This document shows, piece after piece, positions 39,953-46,709 of a stretch of 64,000 bases of DNA. A model generated the notes under the pieces. The model was not told where the DNA came from and did not search any database. It worked only from the letters and a program-made list of their open reading frames with translations. The position numbers and the translations under genes are program-made. Each line of letters begins with the position of its first letter. Within the stretch, counting starts at the first letter, position 1. Location of the stretch: NCBI RefSeq assembly GCF_009600605.1, contig NZ_VWNA01000001.1:2280501-2344500 (forward strand). Reading direction: 5' to 3'. The DNA is from Segnochrobactrum spirostomi. Its GTDB lineage: Bacteria > Pseudomonadota > Alphaproteobacteria > Rhizobiales > Segnochrobactraceae.

Positions 39953-40432
39953 ATGACCTACAGCATCACAGCTGATTGGGCCCTCGCCAGGGCGGCGCTC
40001 GATGAGACGTCGACCCCCAGCGCAGGCCCCCTTTCCGCCCGTCCCCATGTGCCGGGCGAAGCCTTTTGGCTCCGCGGCGAAGAAACCCGTCTGGCCTTCG
40101 CCCGCTTTGTCAACATGGCGCGCCGCCAGCGCGGCTGGTCGATCGAAAAGCTCGCCGATGACGCCGACATCGAGGTCGGCGAGCTGATGAGCATCGAGCA
40201 GGACGGCGGTCACGAGCCTGAGCTGCGCACGATCTGGCGGCTGTCCGAGGTCTTCGATGTATCGCAGGCTCGACTGATGGAGCTGGCGGGACTGGCTTCC
40301 CCGAAGGACACACAGGCTATCGAGGAAGCTGTCCGCTATGCGGCACGGTCTACGGCCATCACAGCCCTGACAGCCGAGGAGCAGGCCGCCTTTGACGGCC
40401 TCGTTTCCGTGCTGCGCGACAAGGCGAAGTAA
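39953..40432 (+). CDS. XRE-family helix-turn-helix protein
   Basis: 159 residues from ATG 39953, behind GAGGAGAAG; an ATG at 39938 overlaps the GNAT stop. The HTH is FARFVNMARRQRGWSIEKLA then VGELMSIEQDGGHEPELRTI. The last 40 residues are helical (ALTAEEQAAFDGLVSVLRDK). It sits directly upstream of an ImmA/IrrE metallopeptidase gene, the usual repressor-protease pairing. Confidence 0.82.
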   Translation: MTYSITADWALARAALDETSTPSAGPLSARPHVPGEAFWLRGEETRLAFARFVNMARRQRGWSIEKLADDADIEVGELMSIEQDGGHEPELRTIWRLSEVFDVSQARLMELAGLASPKDTQAIEEAVRYAARSTAITALTAEEQAAFDGLVSVLRDKAK

Positions 40433-40461
40433 CGGGCGGCCGGCAGCCCGGGGAGTTCACG

Positions 40462-41397
40462 ATGGCTCGGAACTACATCCTGAGACGCAAAACCCAGCAT
40501 GAAATCGACGAGCGCGTCGAGCGTGTCCTGGCGCGTCTCGGGAATCCCGAACCACCGCTCGACCTCCGGGTCGTTCGCGATCTGCTCTCGCTCGATCTAG
40601 CCTATTTCCGGAAAGATGATCCGTCTCTTGCCGATGAGGTCATCAGCCGCATGCGCATGGCGAGCAAGCAGATCATCCGGCGTCCCATGCTCTTCTTCGA
40701 GGCCGTCGCCAAATTCGATTTGCGTGCGCTCTATCTTCCGGACAACAAGCGCATCCTGCTCGATCAATCGCAACCCGAGCTGAAGCACCGTTGGCATGAA
40801 GCGCATGAGATCGGCCACAGCATCATCCCCTGGCACGATGGAGCCATGCTTGGCGACGATCGTTTCACCCTGAACCAGAACTGTCATGACCAGATCGAGG
40901 CCGAAGCGAATTTCGCAGCCGGCCGCCTGCTTTTCCTCCGAGACCGCTTCACTGCCGAAGCCCGCGACCACGCGCCCTCCATCGAAGCCGTGCGCGCGCT
41001 CAAGCCGGTCTTCGGCAACACCTACACCACGACCTTCTGGCGCTCTATCGAGACCTGGGGCGTATCTCTGCCGATTGTCGGCATGATTTCCGGCCATCCG
41101 CACCCGGCGCGCCGGTCGGCTGAGTTCGATCCGGCCACGCCCTGCGAACATCTGGTGCGCTCGTCGGCCTTTGCCGCCGGATTCGGTGGGGTGGGCGAAG
41201 TCGAAGTCTTCAAGCTCGTCGCCAGCTATTGCCAGCCCCAGCGAGCCGGGCCGCTCGGCGAAGCCGAAATTGTGCTCACCGACGACAATGGCGATGCCCA
41301 TGTCTTCCGGTTCGAGAGCTTCAGCAACAGGTACCAGACGCTCACCCTCGGGGTCTATCAACGTCCCTACGCGCCATTGGTCCGGTTCGGCACCTGA
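40462..41397 (+). CDS. ImmA/IrrE-family metallopeptidase
   Basis: 311 residues. Zinc motif H-E-x-x-H in RWHEAHEIGHSIIPWHD and the third ligand region in IEAEANFAAGRLLF. The C-terminal half (about 150 residues) has LVRSSAFAAGFGGVGEVEVF and may be a sensor domain. By family precedent it would cleave the XRE repressor encoded just upstream after a signal. Its last 31 bases overlap the 3' end of the convergent DUF6527 gene. Confidence 0.85.
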   Translation: MARNYILRRKTQHEIDERVERVLARLGNPEPPLDLRVVRDLLSLDLAYFRKDDPSLADEVISRMRMASKQIIRRPMLFFEAVAKFDLRALYLPDNKRILLDQSQPELKHRWHEAHEIGHSIIPWHDGAMLGDDRFTLNQNCHDQIEAEANFAAGRLLFLRDRFTAEARDHAPSIEAVRALKPVFGNTYTTTFWRSIETWGVSLPIVGMISGHPHPARRSAEFDPATPCEHLVRSSAFAAGFGGVGEVEVFKLVASYCQPQRAGPLGEAEIVLTDDNGDAHVFRFESFSNRYQTLTLGVYQRPYAPLVRFGT

Positions 41398-41756
41398 AGG
41401 TGACCGCTATCGCGACACCATTGGACCTGACCCTGCTTGACCCAGAAGTGGCAGCCGCAGGCGTTAAGCTGGCGCACGGAGGGTTCGATCGTCGGCCGCA
41501 GCAGCCAGTCGAAGCGCACCGACCAACGGGGGCGCCGCGCCTGGCTCAGCGAGAGCTGAATCTTCTCGCCGCATCCGCCCGGACAGCGGAAGCAGGCCCA
41601 TTTATCAAGGGCGCCGTCACGCACGACGACCAGCGACCCCGTCTGGAGCTGGTCCGGCGTCGGATGCCGGGGGCTGACCCGCGTGACCAGATCAGTGCGG
41701 CCGATCAACCGACACTGCTCGGCAATCCAGCGGCAAAGGTGGCTAAAGACGCGCAT
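41367..41756 (-). CDS. DUF6527 protein of a ubiquitin-like (Bub-type) operon
   Basis: 129 residues. Zinc-type cysteines: WACFRCPGGCGEKIQLSLSQ, then RRPRWSVRFDW, PSVRQLNACGCHFWVKQG and VQWC, which match the DUF6527 pattern. This family occurs in bacterial ubiquitin-like operons, where it has been proposed as a peptidase that processes the ubiquitin-like protein (recalled, not checked). The ATG overlaps the stop of the JAB-E1 gene (TGATG), so it is translationally coupled and last in the operon. Confidence 0.78.
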   Translation of the reverse strand: MRVFSHLCRWIAEQCRLIGRTDLVTRVSPRHPTPDQLQTGSLVVVRDGALDKWACFRCPGGCGEKIQLSLSQARRPRWSVRFDWLLRPTIEPSVRQLNACGCHFWVKQGQVQWCRDSGHLQVPNRTNGA

Positions 41757-43156
41757 CAGCTGATCCGATCCATGAAGGGGTCCATGTCGCCCCGGCCCCA
41801 ATAGTCTTCGCGCGCGCAAATCGGACAGTGCGGCGACTGGATAGCGCCGCGCTTCCGCTCGATGCCGCGGTCCAGCCGCCGAACCCGCTCCCAGGCCCAA
41901 CCCCCTTCCGCGCGATAGTCGGTCAGGCCCTGCAGCAGCTCATTGACGGCAAGCGCCGCCGTTTCGGTCGTGAAGGTCACCACGGCCGGCGCCGGATTCT
42001 GACCGCCGCGGACATAGGCCTCACGCTTCTGCCGCTCGTAGTCTTCCGGCGCTTCCCGACGCAGCGCCTCCTCACCGGCCACCTTCGGGTCAACGATGCC
42101 TCGGCAGGAGATGCATGGCGCGCCCGGGGTCAGCACCGTGACCCGCGCCGACATGTCACGCATGCCCGCCGACGCCGGCTCGATCGCGAGCCCCATGTCG
42201 ATCACCGGGATCAGATAGAAATGCGAAAGGCGATTTAGAAACATCCTGCCCGCATGGTCATCCGTGCAGCCGAAAATCACGTCGCAGGCTTTCAGCGCAT
42301 CCCGTGCGGCTTCATCCTCGATCCAGCCGCGATGGGTGTGGACACGCACACCCAGGCCTAATTCCGTGATCTCCCGCGCGAGCACCTCGACCTTCGGCCG
42401 CATGGCGTCGGCATCCGCCCGGCGTGCGCCATGGAGGCGGTTCAGGTTGGAGGTCTCGACGATATCGTCGTCGAACAAGGCGAGCTGACCGATGCCGAGC
42501 CGGGCCAACAGCATCGCCGTGGCGCTGCCCGTGCCGCCGCAGCCGACGACGCCCACGCGCATCGCCGCCAGACGGCCGTTGACGGCATCGCCGAACAACA
42601 GCGCCTGACGCACCAGCGCCGGGTTCGAGTCGCCGGGCTCGCCGCCGAAATAGAGCAGCCGGGAGCCGACGCTTCGAACGATGTCGGCCGCGACGGGTTC
42701 CTTGTCATCGAACCAGGCACGCGCCAAGAAATGATCGCCGCCGGCGAGCAGCACACTCGCCATGATCGCGTCAGCGCCGTTGCGGTTGCGCAGCAACCGG
42801 TAGAGATCGCGCTCGTTCGTGTCGTCCTGCCGCGAAAATGCCCGCATGCCGGCCGGATGGCTATGCACGATCGCCGGCAGCAGACCCCGTTCGGCCGCCT
42901 GCCGGCACAGACTGACGAAGGAGGCCGTCGACCAGGTGATATGCCGGGCGCTCGCCGAAATCTCGTCGCCCGCCGGCACCGGAACGACCTCATGGGAAAC
43001 CAGCCGAAGCCGCCGGCGACGGGACCAGGGGTCCATCCCAACGACGTTGCGCCCGAACAGGACATAGGCCGAGGCCTCGATCCCGTCCGGGCGCTGGAGT
43101 AGGTCGCGCAGCGCCTCGGCATGACGCGCCTGCAGGGTCACATCGAGATGCATCAC
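41756..43156 (-). CDS. JAB peptidase-E1 (ThiF-like) fusion protein
   Basis: 466 residues, two domains. Residues about 1-165 are a JAB/JAMM metallopeptidase: motif H-x-H-x7-S-x2-D in VHSHPAGMRAFSRQDD with an upstream Glu in IEASAYVLFG. Residues about 185-440 are an E1/ThiF adenylating domain: MRVGVVGCGGTGSATAMLLA, FDDDIVETSNLNRL, VIFGCTDDHAGR, and two C-x-x-C zinc pairs (APCISC, HCPICA). It would activate the ubiquitin-like protein and also trim or remove it. GTG start overlaps the E2 stop (GTGA); ATG at 43153 is an alternative. Confidence 0.9.
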   Translation of the reverse strand: MMHLDVTLQARHAEALRDLLQRPDGIEASAYVLFGRNVVGMDPWSRRRRLRLVSHEVVPVPAGDEISASARHITWSTASFVSLCRQAAERGLLPAIVHSHPAGMRAFSRQDDTNERDLYRLLRNRNGADAIMASVLLAGGDHFLARAWFDDKEPVAADIVRSVGSRLLYFGGEPGDSNPALVRQALLFGDAVNGRLAAMRVGVVGCGGTGSATAMLLARLGIGQLALFDDDIVETSNLNRLHGARRADADAMRPKVEVLAREITELGLGVRVHTHRGWIEDEAARDALKACDVIFGCTDDHAGRMFLNRLSHFYLIPVIDMGLAIEPASAGMRDMSARVTVLTPGAPCISCRGIVDPKVAGEEALRREAPEDYERQKREAYVRGGQNPAPAVVTFTTETAALAVNELLQGLTDYRAEGGWAWERVRRLDRGIERKRGAIQSPHCPICAREDYWGRGDMDPFMDRIS

Positions 43157-43533
43157 GCGGCCTCCTGCAGCGCCTGTTCGACCCGCTTGAGCATGGTCCA
43201 GATGCCGTCGACGCCCGGCCGCCAGTTATTGTTGTGCCGGGACCATCGCTGCCACTTTTGACTCTCGAACTGCTGGGGCTGATCCGCGCAGTTGGGATAG
43301 CGGCTGGATTGCACGAGGCTCAGCCAGGGCAGCGCGTAGAACATATCCGGAGGCGCATCGGGATAGCCGCGCGGAAGGAGGATCAGGATATCGGCCGCGA
43401 CGACCTGAAATTTCGCCGCCGGCAGGGCGAAGCCGGACAGGATGACGCCCTTGCGGCCGCCATCCTCCACTTCCCGGAAGGCCAGGCCCCGCTCCTCAAG
43501 ATAGCGCCGGTCGGCGGTCGGGAGGAAGCTCAT
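43153..43533 (-). CDS. Prokaryotic E2-like protein (family E)
   Basis: 126 residues of the prokaryotic E2 family E type: FALPAAKFQVVAADILILLP, RGYPDAPPDMFYALPWL, and the diagnostic KWQRWSRHNNNWRPGVDGIW. The only cysteine is in YPNCADQ, upstream of the W-x-R-W-S-R-H block. Either this Cys or the Ser could be the acceptor, so conjugation chemistry is not clear from sequence. Coupled by ATGA to the ubiquitin-like gene before it and by GTGA to the E1 after it. Confidence 0.85.
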   Translation of the reverse strand: MSFLPTADRRYLEERGLAFREVEDGGRKGVILSGFALPAAKFQVVAADILILLPRGYPDAPPDMFYALPWLSLVQSSRYPNCADQPQQFESQKWQRWSRHNNNWRPGVDGIWTMLKRVEQALQEAA

Positions 43534-44024
43534 GCCCCGCCCTCCGTCGTCTGGCTGATGCCGGTGAAGAAGCGTTCCAGCCCCTTGCCGTCGAGCCGCA
43601 CCAGCTCGGTGTCGCCGATCGGCCGATCCTCGGCGCCACGCACTTCCAGCCAGACGCCGTAGGTCTTCGGATCGACCTTTGCGAGCGTCTTCAACACCCG
43701 CCCGCTGATCGCGCAGGCGCCCCATTCCAGCACGTGACCGTCCAGCTCGATCCGAAAGGACTCGGCCCCCGGAAAGATCAGGAAGCGTTCGACCCGACCG
43801 CCACGCAGGTCGGTCGTCTCGTCCTGGCGCAGCTCTTCGAGCTCGCCGTCCCGCAGGATCTGGAACACCAGATGTTCCTCGGGGATGCGCACGCCGGCGG
43901 CTTCGAGGATCTGCCGGCCGGTCGGAACAGGATCGTCGATCCGCACCGGCCGGAAATTCAGGTCGGCATCGCCCACGCTGATGTGGAAGGCGCCGTAGTC
44001 GTGTCCGTTCTGCTCTGCAGCCAT
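43530..44024 (-). CDS. Multi-ubiquitin domain protein (two tandem ubiquitin-like domains)
   Basis: 164 residues, first gene of the operon. Domain 1 (about 12-80): FHISVGDADLNFRPVRIDDP then GRQILEAAGVRIPEEHLVFQ and RVERFLIFPGAESF. Domain 2 (about 81-164): RIELDGHVLEWGACAISGRV and WLEVRGAEDRPI. This matches the Multi_ubiq family. The C-terminus is T-T-E-G-G-A: a Gly-Gly followed by one Ala, so a peptidase must remove the Ala before activation if it works like ubiquitin (inference). JAB and DUF6527 in the operon are candidates. Confidence 0.85.
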   Translation of the reverse strand: MAAEQNGHDYGAFHISVGDADLNFRPVRIDDPVPTGRQILEAAGVRIPEEHLVFQILRDGELEELRQDETTDLRGGRVERFLIFPGAESFRIELDGHVLEWGACAISGRVLKTLAKVDPKTYGVWLEVRGAEDRPIGDTELVRLDGKGLERFFTGISQTTEGGA

Positions 44025-44072
44025 GATGGCCTCCTGTGCCTGTCAAGCGGCGAGGTCCTTGCCATTGGCGAC

Positions 44073-44095
44073 CTCGACATGCAATGTATGTCGAG
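44073..44095. promoter_or_regulatory. Candidate operator between ubiquitin-like operon and XRE gene
   Basis: Perfect 8-base arms CTCGACAT and ATGTCGAG with a 7-base spacer, in the 121-base region between the divergent start codons. Another half-site (ATGTCGA) occurs at about 44132, close to the XRE start. XRE proteins bind such palindromes, so the XRE protein could repress both directions. Confidence 0.6.
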
Positions 44096-44145
44096 AATAT
44101 AGGAGGGCGCTCGCAAAGCGTCAAGATCACCATGTCGAAATCGCC

Positions 44146-44508
44146 ATGACCATAGAGCACGAGAAGCCATCGGACATCTTCAAGGAACGACTGCGGGCTG
44201 CGCGTGAAAGCCTGCGGCAGATGAGCCAGGCCGCCCTGGCCAAGGAGAGCGGCCTGCCGCCCAGCTCCATCGCCCATTTCGAGGCCGGCACCCGCAAGCC
44301 GTCTTTCGACAGCCTGCGCAAACTGGCCAACGCGCTCAGCGTGACCACGGATTTCCTGCTCGGACGCACGGACAATCCCGAGGGCGCGGCCGAGGCCGAT
44401 CCGCTCTACCGCGACATGCAGAAGCTGAATGATGAAAACCGGCGGCAGGCCGCCGACTTCATGCGCTTCCTCGCCGAGAAGCATGACAAGGAGGCTGGGA
44501 AAAAATGA
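44146..44508 (+). CDS. XRE-family repressor
   Basis: 120 residues. Canonical Cro/C1 helix-turn-helix: FKERLRAARESLRQMSQAAL, AKESGLPPSSIAHFEAGTRK and PSFDSLRKLANALSVTTDFL. The C-terminal helix (NRRQAADFMRFLAEKHDKEA) may contact the protease. Start 44146 chosen; earlier codons are not conserved in style. The stop overlaps the next ATG (ATGA). It probably controls its own operon and the divergent ubiquitin-like operon through the palindrome between them. Confidence 0.9.
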   Translation: MTIEHEKPSDIFKERLRAARESLRQMSQAALAKESGLPPSSIAHFEAGTRKPSFDSLRKLANALSVTTDFLLGRTDNPEGAAEADPLYRDMQKLNDENRRQAADFMRFLAEKHDKEAGKK

Positions 44509-45404
44509 CTGGCAACCCCGACCTGAAACAGAAGCAGCTCATGCGGCGCGCCGAACTTGTGCTCAAGGAGCACACGCTGCTGACGCTTCCGGTCGACCTG
44601 GAAGCGCTGGCTCAGGCCGTGGGCATCCACCTCCGCGAGATGGAAAGCAAGACCGAGGGCGTGTCCGGCATGCTGCTACGCTACGGCGACCAGTTCGGTA
44701 TCATGTACGCCACCCATGTTGACAATGAAGGTTTCGAGCGGTTCAGCATCGGTCATGAGTTCGGTCACTATTTCGTGGATGGCCATCTAGACCATATCCC
44801 CTTCGACGACGGGGCGCATCGCTCGAGGGCCGGATTCGTCTCCGATGATCCTTACGAACGCGAGGCAGACTACTTTTCGGCCGGTCTGCTGATGCCCTCC
44901 TCGCTCATCGGGCCTATCCTGCGGCGAGCGCAGGAAGGGTTGCCGAGCATCGAGGCCATCTGCGGCGAGGCAAAAGCCTCGCTGACCGCATCCGCCATCC
45001 GGTATATCAATGAGACCGACGATGCCGCCGCCATCGTCGTCAGCCGGCAGGGCCAGGTCGACTACTGTTTCAAGTCCGAGGCACTGAAGCGGTTGAAAGG
45101 ACAGAGCTGGCTCCGCAAGGGCGCGCCCCTGCCGACCGGAACGCTCACGGCTTCGATCGCCGCTCGGCCGGCCGCGGAACGGCGTGGCCACCGCGATGAA
45201 ACCGAGACCGATATACTCGACTGGTTCGGCGGGGAGCGCGCCGTGCGCACGGTCGAACAGGTCGTCGATCTCGGCCGCTACGATCGTGTGCTGACCGTTC
45301 TCTCTTGCGCACAGCTTGTCGACGACACCTATCGCGACGAAGACGATTTCGACGAGTCCGACGAAGCCATGGAGGCGCGCTGGACGCCGCGCTTTCGCCC
45401 ATGA
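44505..45404 (+). CDS. ImmA/IrrE-family metallopeptidase
   Basis: 299 residues. N-terminal helix LMRRAELVLKEHTLLTLPVD, then LEALAQAVGIHLREM, zinc motif in FSIGHEFGHYFVDGHL and third ligand in EREADYFSAGLLMPSSLI. The helical segment SLTASAIRYINETDDAAAIV follows. This is the classic COG2856 layout, paired with the XRE gene. The C-terminal 80 residues are acidic and may sense a signal. It resembles the other ImmA/IrrE protein of this island only in the catalytic core. Confidence 0.9.
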   Translation: MTGNPDLKQKQLMRRAELVLKEHTLLTLPVDLEALAQAVGIHLREMESKTEGVSGMLLRYGDQFGIMYATHVDNEGFERFSIGHEFGHYFVDGHLDHIPFDDGAHRSRAGFVSDDPYEREADYFSAGLLMPSSLIGPILRRAQEGLPSIEAICGEAKASLTASAIRYINETDDAAAIVVSRQGQVDYCFKSEALKRLKGQSWLRKGAPLPTGTLTASIAARPAAERRGHRDETETDILDWFGGERAVRTVEQVVDLGRYDRVLTVLSCAQLVDDTYRDEDDFDESDEAMEARWTPRFRP

Positions 45405-45962
45405 CCGAACACGACGACACACTGGATTTCTGCCACTTTGGCAAATGGTCGATGCCCGGCGTTCCCCACAAAGGTTGGACCTGCATCGACATCGAAGACC
45501 TGGGCGCCCCGGATGCCGTTTGCGAGATGTGCGAGCGGCAGGACATCCGCTATGTCCCTGCCATGCAGCACGCGGACTACCCCGAGATTCTGCACTGCGG
45601 CTGCATCTGCGCCGGCCACATGGAAGCAAACGTGGAACGCGCGGCGGCGCGAGGCGGCGCTGAAGAATGCGGCCCGGCGGCGTGCCGCTTGGCCCGACCG
45701 CAAAGCGTGGCGCCGGTCGCTCCAGGGCAATCTGGTCATCAGTGATCGCGGATTCCACGTCACCATCTTCGAGCGTGACGGCGGATGGCATGGTCTCATC
45801 CAAAGGCCGGCCACCGGCTACAAACGATCCTCCCGGCGGGTCTATGCCAGCGAACGCACCGCTCAGCTCGCCGCCTTCGACGCCATCGTGTTTCTTGTAT
45901 CAGCCGATTGCGCTGCCCGCAGGCCGCAGTCTGCTCCGGCAGACAGTATACTTGTTGACTGA
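45401..45962 (+). pseudogene. Cys-rich protein of unknown function, apparent frameshift
   Basis: Starts at the ATG overlapping the ImmA/IrrE stop (ATGA), so it belongs to that operon. The first part carries likely zinc ligands: AVCEMCERQDIRYV and YPEILHCGCICAGHMEANVE. After a GCG-rich tract near 45655 the frame becomes low-quality, while the next frame continues with a sensible protein: RRAAWPDRKAWRRSLQGNLV, ISDRGFHVTIFERDGGWHGL and ERTAQLAAFDAIVFL. One indel in the GCG tract would fuse them to about 185 residues. If the short form is real it is 114 residues. Function unknown. Confidence 0.6.
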
Positions 45963-46019
45963 AGTCAGAATAGCAGATCAGCCGCGCCCCTGGCGGAACT
46001 GGGCGCTACGCAGCCCGCG

Positions 46020-46596
46020 GGCCGCCCGAGCCCCCGGCGTCTCGGCCATCCGGTGACGATCCCACGCGGGAAGGGGACAGCACATAGAAGGGGCCAACCG
46101 GCCGCGTCGCCACCATGACGCGGACCGCGCCGCTCGGGCCGATCATGATCCAGCCTTCAAAGCCGATAGCCGCTGCGATCGTGGACGGCGAAGCCCCGTC
46201 CTCGATTGTCACCTTGACGCCGGCGACGTCGACCTCGATCGCCGGCGCGCGACGGTGCTGGCCACGCCGCTTCGGCCGTCAGCATGTAGCCGAAGGCTTC
46301 GATGCGGGAGCAATCTCCGGCGCGACCACCGCCGGCGCGACCACCGCCGGCGCGAACGCCGGAACCGTCTCGCTCGCCTTACGCGTCTCCGGGCGCCAGG
46401 TGAACAACTGCTGCGGCGACAAGGCATGGCGCCGGGCCACCTCACTCACCGTCGCTATAGCCTGGAAGCTCTCGGGGACGATCCGCGCCTTCTCCTCGGG
46501 AGCCCACTCCCGGCGGTGCCCCGCGCCGGTGAAAACCTCGAACCGCCGCACCGGCTCATCGGCGCTCGATTTAAGCGTAAGCTCTGAAATCGTCAT
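46020..46596 (-). mobile_element. IS66-family remnant (tnpA with frameshift, start of tnpB)
   Basis: TnpA-like N-terminus: VRRFEVFTGAGHRREWAPEE, then VSEVARRHALSPQQLFTWR. The frame breaks at the end of an Ala/Pro/Val repeat, and the rest (AIEVDVAGVKVTIEDGASPS) lies in another frame. The TnpB start MIGPSGAVRVMVATRPV follows and ends abruptly after 17 residues. No tnpC. It is a decayed fragment inside the cargo. Confidence 0.8.
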
Positions 46597-46709
46597 GTGT
46601 CCAAGCCCTCCAGGCTCGGAGCATCCCCCCTCAGTTGCGCAGGCGAAAGGTGTGGGCAGGACACCTGCTTACCTTGGATGCTATGGAAGATAAGCATAGT
46701 ACGCCGGAA

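Noticed and set aside
41229..41804. 191-codon plus-strand frame across the DUF6527 gene
   Set aside because: The minus-strand DUF6527 gene has conserved Cys/Trp motifs and translational coupling to the E1 gene.
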